Of a DNA stretch of 64,000 nt, positions 13,140-24,238 are shown piece by piece (the stretch's first letter is position 1; each line of letters opens with the position of its first letter). Origin of the DNA: Lucifuga dentata (taxonomy: Eukaryota; Chordata; Actinopteri; Ophidiiformes; Bythitidae). The position numbers and the translations under genes were made by a program. The stretch covers positions 248,001 to 312,000 of the forward strand of contig VXCM01000317.1 in the NCBI GenBank assembly GCA_014773175.1, in the 5' to 3' direction. Under the pieces are notes generated by a model that ran no database searches, was not told the origin of the DNA, and was given only the letters and a program-made list of their open reading frames with translations.

Positions 13140-13330
13140 GACACAGAATGGTCCCATTAGGAGGCAGATTCAGCCAAGGTCAGAGGGAGCTGCAATGTAA
13201 CCCCTGGATGACCCCTGGTTACACCGGCCCGGGGGCTTTAACCGACAGTACTGCCTGCTACTGTGTCTGCACCACTAAGCAGTGTTCTGGACTGATCAGC
13301 GTGTTTAGCACAGACACCAGATAAAGTAAG
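13140..13330. promoter_or_regulatory. Possible conserved non-coding element (weak)
   Basis: A GC-richer complex block in AT-rich surroundings, including CACCGGCCCGGGGGC near 13222. There is no open frame of note. The inference rests on texture alone. Confidence 0.22.
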
Positions 13331-13647
13331 AATTCATTTCAGGTCTTTGGTCTAAACTGGTCAAATCCATGAGCAAGAGTAGAAACAACTCAGCTAACTA
13401 GGGTGCTGATCAAGTGATTTTTATGCCTGTGCAGTGATCATTTCAGTTTCCTGCATGTCATACCATGGATGGTAGAATAAAATCTGAGTCGTAATCTGTG
13501 TCAAACTGTTTGATATCAAGTTTGATACATTCATGGTGTCTGTGCGATGGTGAATCGTAGCGCTAAGACAAATAAATTTAAAAAACAATATATTCTGGAA
13601 CATATTGTAGCAGCAGTGATTTTTGACACTGTTGGAATTTGGTCACA

Positions 13648-13701
13648 GGCTGTTTTTGGAAGACGCTCCACATCAGTGGAGTGTCTTCATCTGTGACAGC
13701 C
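13648..13701. repeat. Stem-loop (54 bases)
   Basis: Arms GAAGACGCTCCAC (13659-13671) and GTGGAGTGTCTTC (13676-13688) pair along 13 positions, with one G-T type pair, around a 4-base loop (ATCA). Beyond internal loops of 5 and 7 bases, GGCTGT (13648-13653) pairs with ACAGCC (13696-13701). The pairing is seen directly. Whether it is a transcribed hairpin, a microRNA-like precursor or a decayed mobile-element palindrome is unknown. I do not recognise a known microRNA. Confidence 0.8.
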
Positions 13702-14229
13702 CAAAATTACACAGTATGTAGAAGCTTTGAGTTGGTTCACCTTAAACATGCCTGAATTTTATAGCCTGACGTTTACATGCACTAGTGCCTTTCTTTTTTC
13801 TTCAGCCTACAATTAGATTGTCTAAAGTAATAACATGGTATTTGTATGTAATCATTTATTTCTGTCATTCAGATCAGGAAAAATATTTCAAAAGAACAGA
13901 CAATCACTGCATGATCTGCTCCTCTTAGCGTGACAATATTTGACCCCTGGCCACCAACATGTTTTATTTAATGATGTGGGATTTTCTACTGTTTTGCTTT
14001 CATTACAGTCTAGAAGGATAAAGCTGAAAACAGAAACAGAAAGCTAGATGCTTTAAAGCCTGAACTTTACCACCCGACAACTGTCAAATGCAATATGAGC
14101 ATCTGGATTCAAAGAGGAAGGTTTTTAATCAGGAAGTCTGCTTAATGCGGCGGTATTCCTTTCTTCCCTCCTCTAACTGCTTTCACTCTTTCTTATATTC
14201 ATCAGTTTGTTACATATCTACAACTTTAC

Positions 14230-14540
14230 TCTTGACCACACATTTCAACCCAGGCTCTGGGGTCCAGCGATTTAGGCTGCAAAGGAACTAAAGCCAAAGC
14301 CGCAGGGAGGTATTTCAGCGGCTGGGATGAAGAGTGCAGTTCAGGCACGGGAGTCACGGGGACGCGGGGAAGGGAGAAGAGGGAAGAGAGGGTGAGGAGA
14401 GGAAATTTATTTCTGTTCGTTTGCTCCTGGGCCAGTCCACAGGCCCATGTATCAAAGAGACCACCACGTTCGAAATCAGCAAGAGGACAACTTGCGGCAG
14501 AAAGATGAACAATGGGTATAATCTTTGGGTGGTTTTGTGA
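14230..14540. other. GC-richer complex block
   Basis: Higher GC than its flanks, with a GGGA/GAGGA-rich strand at about 14355-14400. Overlapping open frames occur on both strands and none is recognisable. It could be regulatory, but nothing decides this. Confidence 0.3.
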
Positions 14541-14544
14541 AATG

Positions 14545-15570
14545 ACAAATGTAAAAACTGCTTTGAAAGTCAATGATTTTTCTTCCTTAAAACTGTCTCA
14601 CTGAGTACAGAGATTAAACTTTGATTTGTTGCCTGAACAATTGAATGTTTAATACGGATGCAAGAGATATGAACAGATATACTCACACTTACCTACCTAC
14701 AGTATTTATAAGGAAATTTGTTCAATGTCATATAAACACATACACATCCACAATTTCTAGCTATGATTACAAATTATAGCAGATTTTTGTTTAAAGCTTC
14801 AATTGTAGTTGTGAGAAATAAACTGTTAAATGGCTTCATATATATTTCCAAATATCTGCAATGATAACAAAAAAATTATGAATAAAATTAATTTTTAATC
14901 CAATCTATAAAAGAAGACAGACTGACGTTTAAGTTGTTGCAAAGCCTAATTTCATGTCCAAAGCATGAGCCAGTGAGCAGTAGAGCAATGCAATATGGAG
15001 ACAGCCTCTGGCATGCAATGCATTGTGGGAGGAGCCACTGCCAGCCACACTGCTGCTTTGCTTCAATGATGAAAGATCAACATTTGTCTCATGGTAGCAG
15101 ATCACTGAGAAGTTGACTGGATTTCATCTGGGAGTCAGATTTTGTTGTCTTTTTTTTCTTGCTCTAAGGCAGAATCCTGCAGCAGATGTGCCTGCAAGGC
15201 ACGAGCCGCCAGGTTGATGGGTGAAAGCTGGACTGAGGGCTGGTGTTAGGGTTAAATTCAGAGGTCAGAAGTCAGCTGAAGGTCAGGGTTATGGCCAGGC
15301 TGAGGTCACAGTAGGGCCAAAGTATCCAGTACCTTAAGTGGTCACTGTTTATCTCTGTGTCCGGTTACTGAGAGGAGTCATCAGTCATGCTCGTGAAACA
15401 CAAACTGCAAATGCAGAATATGCAGCAGTTTACCTATGACAGATTCATGTCTTTTGCATTTTCTTGAATTTTCTTTTTTCCTGTGTTTTTATTCAATCTG
15501 CTATAAGGTTCTTATGCTGAACATGTAAGGCTGTAAGGTTCTTATTTAAACTACATAATAAATACAGACA
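14545..15570. other. Unassigned sequence
   Basis: AT-rich to about 14930. At 15236-15315 there is a loose array of GGTTA/GGTCAG words resembling a worn minisatellite. No gene found. Confidence 0.5.
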
Positions 15571-15573
15571 TTA

Positions 15574-15616
<43 letters not shown>
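15574..15616. repeat. (TAG)n microsatellite
   Basis: About fourteen TAG units. The array continues beyond the single N as part of a duplicated contig end (see the entry at 15592-15726). Confidence 0.95.
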
Positions 15617-15617
<1 letters not shown>

Positions 15618-15726
15618 ATGGTGGTAGTGGACGTAGACACAATAGTCATAGTCCTGATNTAGTAGTAGTAGTAGTAGTAGTAGTAATGGTGGTAGTGGAC
15701 GTAGACACAATAGTCATAGTCCTGAT
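15592..15726. other. Direct duplication across an N (probable assembly artefact)
   Basis: The 67 bases at 15592-15658 and at 15660-15726 are the same by eye, offset by 68, with the single N at 15659 between them. This is what an unmerged overlap of two contig ends looks like. Confidence 0.85.
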
Positions 15727-15729
15727 GAC

Positions 15730-17035
15730 AGGACTACTGGATTTGCGGTGGCATTGAAACTGTTAAAAACCTCAATGGTTTCCGAGCTTGGATTGAGTTC
15801 TATACCCCCTGATGTGATTTATTTGAAATGCCAAGAGAAATCTTTTTGATATTTCTATGGTATCTCGCGCCAGTTGTTGCTGATGTCACCCCTGGCTTTC
15901 ACCACCATATCTGGTGGTCCCCTGTTCTCGAGGCTGCAGCATTCAGGGAAACCTTACACCATTCAAAAACAGGGACGTGGGATGAGTTTGTGCAAATGTG
16001 TCGTGCTGGGGGGCACAGACAGTGCGTCATATCAGACAGCCTCCCTGTCATGTACCCCCACCACAGGATAGCGGTGGTTCCCAAAACCAAAATTATACTT
16101 CCTGGAGATGAGGCAAACACAGCTAAAGCTAGTGCAGTCAGACTAAGAAGCAGTCCAAAATACTTTTGGGCATCTTGCTGTTTCAAGACTGTAACAATCA
16201 GCAGCGTTTAGAAATTTTTCACGTTTCTGAGCCAGACAAATCCATTAATGCTTCCATTAGTAGACAGAGCAACAATATTAAGTAATATTAAGTCCCAGAT
16301 TAATCTTGATTCGCTATTAGTACATCAAATTTTCACTTTTAGTGAATATTTCAGCAGACTATGATTTGATTGTGACCTTAAGTTGACTGATGAGTAACAA
16401 TAGTGGGAAGCTGCTGTTTGCTGACTTGTAAACTAGCTGTCAAAGGTTAAAGAACGACCTCACGCAGCAGTGTTCAAGCATGCAAAGAAACAGGACCAAA
16501 ATATTCCACCAATTCATTATCTCCTTTTCATACCATCTCTCTGTTGTATTACGAAATCCAACCAGGGCCATTCTCAGGCTTTGGGAGGCTTAAGATCTCA
16601 TAAAATGAACTGTCACCTGCTTAGTTATTGGGTGCTTACAAATAACCAAGATGCATAACTCGAGAAAGTACCAGTCCCTTAAACCCTTTCCAGCAGGAAG
16701 AAAATAAGCTCCTTCCAATGCATTATTAATATTTTGCCTAAACTCAGTCTGGACTGAACAGCGTACTGGATTAGCCAAAGGAATTTAATATAAAATTCAT
16801 GCCTTCTCTCTTCTTCTGTTCTGCTCTCACAGATTTTTTTTCTCTTCTGTCTGTTGTTAGTTAAAAAGCCATGGAATTCTTCTGTGCAGTGACAGACTCA
16901 GCATATGAGAGTGAGAGTGGGAGTGGGAGTAGAAAGAGTGTGGCCCTGCAGATTGCCATGTGTTGTCATTTAAAATGATATTTTCTGAAGTTAATGACTA
17001 ACACAGGCTTATAGGTATAAGTGGACAGTCTCTGG
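15730..17035. other. Unassigned sequence
   Basis: The block at 15840-16210 is open in two plus frames and one minus frame but has no recognisable protein. A short tandem AATATTAAGT occurs twice at about 16272-16291. No gene supported. Confidence 0.45.
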
Positions 17036-17039
17036 TGTT

Positions 17040-17770
17040 AATTTCATTGGCTGACTGGGCCCCATAAAAAGGCCATTACGCCTGGTTTGTGTTTACCTCG
17101 TGTTTAATTCCATGGAGCGAGAAGAAGGAAGCTGTATTGATTAAATGACAGCTTAACAACTAGCTGTTTAATAAACAGGCCCTGTTTATTGGATGAGAGA
17201 GGGGAAACAGAGCAAAGCAAAAAAGAAAGCATGAAATGAACTGTGTGAAATGATGCTGTGGAGATGAAGGAGTGGGGAGGGAGAAGGACAAAATGGAAAC
17301 CGGGACACTTCAGTCTGATGACCCCCTCCCCGCTCTCTCTGACAAATTTATGTTAACAAGCAAATTAGCCACAGCGGGACGGGGGAGACCAATCAATAGC
17401 CACAATAAAAAAGTTGGTGCTGACCACATAGTGTCTGCAATGTAAACTGCCTGGCCCTCAGTCCCCAAGGCCAGGCCAACAATAACCTACAACTGAGCCA
17501 GACACAAAAGGTATCGACACGGAGAGCGCTTCAATTTCCCCAGACGGCGGGATCCTGTCACATCAAACTGGCTATTAGTCACAAATTCTGCCTGCCACCG
17601 ATCCATCCCCCATTCTCTAGGGGGACCTTGTCAACTTGAAAGTTGTGCCGCTGGCAAAAGGACATCTGGTTCCACTGTAGTGTGCGCTGAATGCAAGAGG
17701 CCAGGAGCCGCCCGCCTGATAAAGGAGAACAAACAGAGCCACTTTAGACTTGTCAAGCCTTGTTAGAAGG
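17040..17770. promoter_or_regulatory. Candidate conserved non-coding element cluster
   Basis: A long complex block with forkhead-like words (TGTTTAC at about 17091, AATAAACA at about 17171), homeodomain-like CAAATTAGC, and a perfect 8-base inverted repeat at 17449-17476. It has few homopolymers and no useful open frame. Vertebrate enhancers near developmental genes typically look like this, but conservation is inferred, not observed. Confidence 0.42.
17449..17476. repeat. Perfect 8-base inverted repeat
   Basis: GCCTGGCC (17449-17456) and GGCCAGGC (17469-17476) are exact reverse complements around a 12-base loop. It lies within the candidate regulatory block above. Confidence 0.85.
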
Positions 17771-18114
17771 AGCAAATGACAAAAGAAGGGAAGACATGAA
17801 GAACACGGGGCTGGTTTTTTTTTTTATGGCTTTCTGGTAAAACAGCATGAAGGTCTGCATACTTGTTACGAGACTGAACTACTGTATACATGGAGGGAAA
17901 CTGTCCTATCTGACATGACGAAAAGGAACTGAAATACATTTCTTTTGTGTTACTTCATGATTAATATTCACAAATCCAAACTATGCCATCTCATTCTAGA
18001 AAAATGAGAAAACAAATGAAAAAAAAAAAGATACAAACATCTCATCAGACCCCTGATGTTTATATTCCGTGTCCGTNCCCCCCCCCAGATGCAAAACACT
18101 AATAAATAATTTTG

Positions 18115-18360
18115 TCTGTGCTTTAGCTCCCAACAGCCTTTGACTGCCCACGGTCTTTAGCACAAAGCATGCATTGCTTGTTTTACACGTCTGGCTCTCC
18201 TTAATGTGGCCAATCTGACATGGCTGTCAGTGGCGTGCGTGTAGCCTTGTAAATTTCAATCAGCATCTCACAGTGGGGTGCCAAGGTTTGACTTCATTCC
18301 CCTCCACACTGAACAGGTGGTAACAGACTGGTCGTCACTCACCATTGTGCAACTGACCAC
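18115..18360. promoter_or_regulatory. Candidate conserved non-coding element
   Basis: Complex sequence of balanced composition with no repeats, bounded by single Ns at 18077 and 18361. There is no open frame of interest. Call based on texture and on its place in the 17-25 kb cluster. Confidence 0.38.
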
Positions 18361-18361
18361 N

Positions 18362-18690
18362 CCCTCCATTACCGCTCTATTAATTGCCCCTGGTGTTCAT
18401 GAGAAGAGGCTCAGCCGCCCCGGTTAATGTTTAATGTGGTGATGCCTCAAATCAATCGTATTTAAGAAAGACATGCCATGCCGGCCAGGACGGCAGGCTC
18501 TGCTGCTGGACGTTTGGAAGGACATGTCACATTACTCTCGCTGTGGAGTGGCACCTGGTAAAGGCAGGACAAATAGAAGGATAAACAGACATCATTTGCT
18601 TAATTAACTCAGACAGGGAGTCCATCTGAAGCTATTCTTCCTCATTAACATGAACTTGTAGAAGGAGGGCGAGATTGTTCTTGACCCCTG
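18362..18690. promoter_or_regulatory. Candidate conserved non-coding element
   Basis: It contains CTATTAATTG, GGTTAATGTTTAATG and TTAATTAACTC words (homeodomain type) and AATCAATCG (PBX/HOX type) within about 330 bases of complex sequence. These are known motif classes; their use here is inferred. Confidence 0.42.
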
Positions 18691-18699
18691 AAACAAAAA

Positions 18700-19235
18700 T
18701 GTCTTTATTAAGAATTGTTAATACTGCCAAAATGTGTTATTTTTTTAATGTCGCAAAACACCCAGAAAAAACAAAAACGTAAGCACAAAGCTTTTACGCA
18801 AACTTCTAATGGAGGCTATATTTAATTAGATCCTGCCAAACATGCACATGTTTTAGGGCGGCATGTTTTAAAGGAGATTTATGATTCTGTTGCATTTGCC
18901 TCTTGAATGAGGTGGTATCATCTGGGAATGGATCTGGAATACAGATGAGATCGAGCAATGGCTCAAAAAGGAGAGGGAGATCAATTTTAGAGGCAAGGGT
19001 TTGGCACATTTAATGAATTCATGCTCCTTTTCCCTCTATCACTCTCTCCTTTCTCTCATTTCTCTCACTCTTTCTCTGTATGGATGAAAAAGATGAAAGG
19101 AAAACCCTCACACAGTGACCATTGGGGAGGCGCTCTGTGGGCGATCAATCACCAATCAGTCAAAGTGCTTGTCCTGCCATTGGAGGATGTTCTTCATTAC
19201 TCACACACTCAATGTGGTAACGGATGTGGGGATAG
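18700..19235. other. Unassigned sequence
   Basis: AT-rich, with a pyrimidine-rich patch (CTCTC/TTTCT) at about 19024-19080. No gene found. Confidence 0.5.
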
Positions 19236-19237
19236 AG

Positions 19238-19238
<1 letters not shown>

Positions 19239-19271
<33 letters not shown>
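19239..19271. repeat. (TG)n microsatellite
   Basis: TG dinucleotide run with a TTTG interruption at its start. Confidence 0.9.
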
Positions 19272-19275
<4 letters not shown>

Positions 19276-19279
19276 ATGG

Positions 19280-19975
19280 AGGCAGGTGGTAATTATTCAT
19301 GGCCTTTAGATTTTACTTATACAGTTTCTGCAGAAACAAGCTTGAACCTGATCAAAATGTAGTTCAAACTCTATTTCTGCCCTGTTTGTACACATGTATA
19401 AAAACACACACATCGTCGTCATCCTCCTCATGCATTCTGAGTCCTCTGTAGACCCAGTGGGCTTTGGATGATCCCCGAGGTTGATATTAGTTCCCATGGT
19501 AGGCATCAGAGAATAACCAAGCTTAAAAAATGTTTAGATTTGCCAACCTGAACTTCTTTAAAAACCACAATAAGCAGGCCGGACCTGGAGTTTTGCACTA
19601 AATCTAAAATATGTTTGCCAGATAGTGACAGATGCAAAGTGATTTTCCTCAGAAACACACCTGGAATCATGGTAAAGCAACTTTTAGCAGAGCAGACTAA
19701 TCATTTAGGCTGTGTGGATACAGAAATACAGTCAGAAATATTCTATTTAACAAATCTATGCAATTTTCCCAAGCAATTCTGCACACCTTAATGCAAAGAA
19801 AACTTGGCATCTTATACAAAGTAACAGCTGCCAAATGATGAATTTCCACTGCAACAACAGAAGGTAGAAAGAAGAGAAATATTCAGCCCCATCCCACAGC
19901 AGATATCCCACAATGTATTAGATGCGTTGCTGGAATACCCTATTAGGAATGAAGAAGGGAGATAGAAGGGAAAGG
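19280..19975. other. Unassigned sequence
   Basis: No gene, RNA or named repeat seen. Confidence 0.5.
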
Positions 19976-19979
19976 GGGC

Positions 19980-20260
19980 TTTACTTTAAATTGAGTAGTG
20001 CCAACGCACATTTATTGGCTCTAATGTGGTACAGGCGACCCCCGTCACAATATTGGAGCTCCATGGGCCGGTGCTGCCACAGTGAGGGAACATAATAACC
20101 TTTTTAAGGGTGAAGCGTGCTGCCGACTCACAGAATAAAGACTTCACAGTCAGCGATGCCGAGAAAACGGAGGGCCTCGCCCCAGATGAACATAATCTTT
20201 TGTTATTATGCTGTTAATACATTTTCGTTCCACACGCTAATCTCAAACAAACCCACACCC
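19980..20260. promoter_or_regulatory. Candidate conserved non-coding element
   Basis: Complex block with TTATTGGC, CATAATAACC and CTGTTAATAC words and a GC-rich core. No convincing open frame. The inference is from texture and neighbourhood. Confidence 0.38.
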
Positions 20261-20531
20261 CCCGGCGCCCGACAACCGCTGTCTGAAAAAAAAAACAAAA
20301 AAGGATTTATTTCTGTGTTCGTGTAACCTTGTGAGCAAAGCAAAGTCTTAGTATATAAGGGGAAATTGTGGGGGGTTTTTGGTACATAATTGAAAAATGT
20401 AGATTTTGAATCCATTTTGAATCCACTTCCAGGTATTGATGAGAACAATGAGAAATCATTTTGCATTTATTGCAAAAAAATAAACTGTCAGACACACTTT
20501 CCATCCCAAAATGTCATCTCCCACAATCCCT

Positions 20532-20656
20532 TTCACCCAGGGTGCTGACACCAAGTGCTTTGTGGCTTGTGTCGCTGTTTTGCATGGCAGCCGNTTCACC
20601 CAGGGTGCTGACACCAAGTGCTTTGTGGCTTGTGTCGCTGTTTTGCATGGCAGCCG
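20532..20656. other. Direct duplication across an N (probable assembly artefact)
   Basis: The 62 bases at 20532-20593 recur at 20595-20656 with one N (20594) between. By eye they are identical. The open frames that cross this point are artefacts of the duplication. Confidence 0.88.
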
Positions 20657-20689
20657 ATCGACCGGCCCATTGATTAACAGATTGGAATT

Positions 20690-20900
20690 ATTAACTGGGG
20701 GATCATCCATCCCACATCGCCCATGTCATTTCCATTACAGCATTTCCATTACGCCTCATTTCAGAGACGAGGCACGGAAGACGAGCAGGGGCTGGCCAGA
20801 AAACCTCCTCCTCATTAGCATTCTAATTAAGAGGCCATCAAATAATGATCAATCAAAGCAATCACCGAGCAGACAGCCAGCAGCATGCAGATGGGGAGAG
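20690..20900. promoter_or_regulatory. Candidate enhancer with homeodomain and TCF/LEF words
   Basis: At 20811-20860 CATTAGCATTCTAATTAAG is followed closely by AATGATCAATCAAAGC. Read on the minus strand, the latter holds GCTTTGATTGATCATT, which combines a TCF/LEF core (CTTTGAT) and a PBX/HOX-like TGATTGAT. Upstream, a TTTCCATTAC word is repeated twice (about 20728-20755). Dense, clean motifs of this kind are typical of developmental enhancers; function is inferred. Confidence 0.48.
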
Positions 20901-20949
20901 CAGAAACATGCATGCAGACATTGACACACATACACAAATAAATAATTGT

Positions 20950-20969
20950 AAAAAAAAAAAAAAAAAAAA
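20950..20969. repeat. Poly(A) tract
   Basis: About 20 A in a row, with no recognisable retroelement body attached. Confidence 0.85.
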
Positions 20970-20974
20970 TGTAT

Positions 20975-21475
20975 GTTTTCTTAGTACGACACTGTAACAT
21001 TAGCATATTTTGTGACATTAAATCACAGCTAACTGCATAAATGAGTCATATTATCGATTCCGCACATGAACGGAGGAGTGAACATATTAAGTTGAAATGA
21101 AAAAGGTGTCAATTATATATTACTGATCCAAATTATCTACATTATTATTTGGCACTGTATCAAACTGAATATTTTGCCCTGAAACAGATTTTGCCAGAGA
21201 GAAACAAAATCTCTCTAATGGCTTCAGAATTTAAAATGGCATTGTTTGTCATGAAGAACACAAAGTTGTAATTTCTGTGTTTAAAGTTGAAGCTTTTGAT
21301 TCACTGGTTTTATGACTTATCCACTGCAGAAACCTGTTGAACAAATTGAAGGTTTTTGTATCAGACTCCTGTTTGTCAGGAAATAGCTGACACCCAACCG
21401 CAGCAATATGACGGACCACCACCACCTCCATCCAAGCAGCTGTTATAAATAAACATGGACCCTGTTTGGGAAGTT
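20975..21475. other. Unassigned AT-rich sequence
   Basis: No feature recognised between the A run and the next complex block. Confidence 0.5.
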
Positions 21476-21479
21476 GTCA

Positions 21480-21780
21480 GCACCGTGGTGTTTTATGAAG
21501 CAGCGTTTTATATTGCCATTCACATTAACTCCATAAAGCTTGTGAGGCCACCGCTCACCACCCATCTGCCGCCACCGCTGCTGCGCAATTATGCAGAACG
21601 CTCGCCGCTTTGATTTAGGAACTATCAGCGGGCCGAGCTCCCGGGCTGAGGGTCGAGGTGGAGAAAGGAGGCGTCATTGATTGAATTTTATGTCGTTGTT
21701 GTCGGAGATCTTAACATGCCAGAATTTATAACCCAGAGAATAATAATGTCATATAAAAACTGACAGAGCCAAATACCCCC
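21480..21780. promoter_or_regulatory. Candidate conserved non-coding element, GC-rich core
   Basis: A GC-rich core (CCGCCACCGCTGCTGCGC at about 21570) is followed by CAATTATGC, GTCATTGATTGAATTTTATG and CATAAAAACTG words. TTTTATG and TGATTGA are HOX/CDX and PBX type. There is no open frame across it. The N at 21783 in a C run marks its right edge. Confidence 0.43.
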
Positions 21781-21784
21781 CTNC

Positions 21785-22178
21785 CCCCCCTCCATCTCTG
21801 CTTCAACCCACCACCACTGAGGCTGCACTTGCACTCATTTTCCATTTCTAATATTTCCTTTCTTTCTCAGAAAATGAGACACTTGTGTTTGACATGTGAG
21901 GAAAAAAAATCAATATGAATTTTATAAACTATACATAAAACACGCGTGACGTAAACTTCATTATTTTGTGACATATTTATATGTCTCCTTTTTTGATATA
22001 TGCATTCCTAAGGGTTATATTTTTGGAAAAGATTTAACGCATGATTCAACGTGAATAAGAAAACATAAGGAAATTATTCCCCAGTAAACTACATGCTAAT
22101 AAAATTATTTATAACTACATTAAAAAACATGCAAATAGACAAAAATCAATATGAAAAATACAAATCATTAATTAATTA
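21785..22178. other. Unassigned AT-rich sequence
   Basis: AT-rich and featureless apart from a CAATATGAA/CATGCAAAT cluster near 22128-22158. Confidence 0.5.
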
Positions 22179-22325
22179 ACTCTACTAAGCTGCTATTCCT
22201 AAAATTGGCTTTTTTTTTTTTAACAGAATAGACAATATGAGTTATAGACAANACTCTACTAAGCTACTATTCCTAAAATTGGCTTTTTTTTTTTTAACAG
22301 AATAGACAATATGAGTTATAGACAA
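22179..22325. other. Direct duplication across an N, with one base difference
   Basis: The 73 bases at 22179-22251 recur at 22253-22325, offset 74, around the N at 22252. One base differs: G at 22192 against A at 22266. The difference could be a read error or two haplotypes joined end to end. Confidence 0.85.
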
Positions 22326-22527
22326 CTCATATGGAAGCAGCTGAGCCTTTTTAGGGTAATTATAGTTACATATTAGCTTCAGAATGATTTTTCTTGTACA
22401 GCTTTGCTTATAAATTGGTAAATGTAGTCTCTCTCCAGTTGTAGTGTGTGTTATAAATCACTATTTATGCTCATCAAAAGTTATGATAATCATCACCACC
22501 AACAATCTAGCTTCACCGATTAGATGC

Positions 22528-22551
22528 AAAAAAAAAAAAAAAAAAAAAAAA
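22528..22551. repeat. Poly(A) tract
   Basis: About 24 A in a row, followed shortly by a T run at 22566-22575. Confidence 0.85.
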
Positions 22552-22554
22552 CAG

Positions 22555-23040
22555 GCACTGGAGTGTTTTTTTTTTCTAAAGCAATAATAATAACTTGTAT
22601 TTTAGAGGAATCCTTAAACTTTTAATCACTTTATGTGAGTTTACTGGTGTTGCAATGCAATTACATTCATGCTGCCTAATTGCAACGCTGATGCAAACTG
22701 TGTAATCAGAAAACAGCCTCTTACACAACCTAATATCAGAAAATGTTAAACTTAGAGAAATGCCCTTTCTCCAGTCTTTTTTTTTCTTTTCTTTTTTTTT
22801 GACTGAGCTGTACGATTGTGTTTGGCAGGTTGAATGGGCTCAGTGTCGGAGGGATGACCACATGAAGGTCACGGTTGGCTCCTTCCCACGATTTAATGCT
22901 CCCAAATACCACCACACACACATACACAGACAAACAGAATTCAGCTTTACACACCTACACACAAACAGAGAGACCTGTCCAAACCTCATGTTAGTGAAAT
23001 GTAATTACACTCNCCCCCCCCAAAATAAAATTTTTTTTTA
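22555..23040. other. Unassigned sequence
   Basis: T-rich tract at 22775-22800 and CA-rich patch at about 22911-22965. The N at 23013 sits at the start of a C run. No gene found. Confidence 0.5.
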
Positions 23041-23059
23041 AAATGACAGGACGTGATTG

Positions 23060-23210
23060 AGCCAAATTATTGAATTTTCATCGGCTGCCTTAGGCCATGT
23101 CGGGACTGTTCAATTTTAGCCTGAGGAGGAGCCGCCATTAAAGGAGATGAGTCAAGAAAGTGTCTCCTTCTGATTGCCCCAAGAAGCCATTACCTGCAAA
23201 ACAGCAGCAG
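23060..23210. promoter_or_regulatory. Candidate conserved non-coding element
   Basis: A compact complex block with AAATTATTGAATTTTCATC, GCCGCCATTAAAGG and GATTGAGCC words and no open frame of note. Inference from texture. Confidence 0.38.
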
Positions 23211-23244
23211 CACAGCATGGTGGAGAGTGGACACATGTCCCAAC

Positions 23245-23246
<2 letters not shown>

Positions 23247-23275
<29 letters not shown>
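23247..23275. repeat. (CA)n microsatellite ending at an N
   Basis: About 14 CA units ending at the single N (23276), so the true array length is unknown. Confidence 0.92.
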
Positions 23276-23449
23276 NTCCACATATCCCACCACCCCCTCC
23301 TGCAGAAAACAAGCGCAATTTACATGAGTTGAAGGGAGGTGACAGGTAGCAATCAGCCTGGGGAATAGGGTTAGAGGCTGACGCCTGGTTGCATATTACC
23401 ACCTGCCAACCAAAGCCTACAGATTGCTTATACCAGGCCATGACCTCCG

Positions 23450-23920
23450 ACCCTGCCACATATCAACCAATTGCCCTTTAGTATAATTATGTGAAATAAT
23501 CTTTTAGAGTTTGATTCGAAGGAGATAGGCAGGAAGGGGCACTTCTAATTTATTTATTTTTTTGGTGAGGGGGTGGGCTTGTTAATAAACACTTCTTAGG
23601 TGGAGGGCCCGTCTGGCAGCTATAAGTGAAATACCCTTAGTACAAGAGGTCAGATTTATCTATTTGCCTGTCGGTTTGCTGGTCTGTCAGTCAGTCCTAA
23701 CAGACACTGATGCCGAATTGGCTGTAGGTGAAGACCATCGGGATTGTCATTATCCAGAGATGATATTTTATTGATAGAATCATTGGAAGTGCCCCTCTTG
23801 GATCTGTCAAAATATCATTGCTTTGTTTAGATCTCATTAAAATTTAATGAAGGAAATAAAGCAGCAGCAAAGCTGCTAACGACCCAATGTTAAGTTCAGT
23901 CCAGATGTTGAATTTTTCCT
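23450..23920. promoter_or_regulatory. Candidate conserved non-coding element
   Basis: Homeodomain-like words TATAATTATG, CTAATTTATTTAT and AAAATTTAATGA, forkhead-like AATAAACAC, and otherwise complex sequence. No open frame. Inferred from texture. Confidence 0.33.
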
Positions 23921-24238
23921 CCTCTTGAATTTTACTTCCAAAACACAGTGTTCAGCAGTCAAATCACAGATGAAGTTTTGTTTTATGAAACATAATTAAT
24001 TACAATAGTGACCGAGTAACTCGCTTCAGAATTGAAGCCAAAGATTTGTAATTTCCTACCACAATATGCTGTCCTAAATTCCAAGATCCCTTAAATCTGA
24101 CAAGTCCTCATGATGGTCAAAAAGGGAACATAATAGCTAAATACAAAACAACCTGCTACTAATATATTCTTCTTACACGTCATTAAAGTCATTATTATGG
24201 CTGTTTTTTTGTTTTTTGTTTTGTTTTTCCTCATCTTA

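Noticed and set aside
15828..16211. Overlapping plus and minus frames of 127 and 95 codons
   Set aside because: Open on both strands over the same bases, no family resemblance, no flanking gene structure.
20511..20924. 137-codon frame and its overlapping partners around 20594
   Set aside because: They span the N and contain the same peptide twice because of the duplicated contig end.
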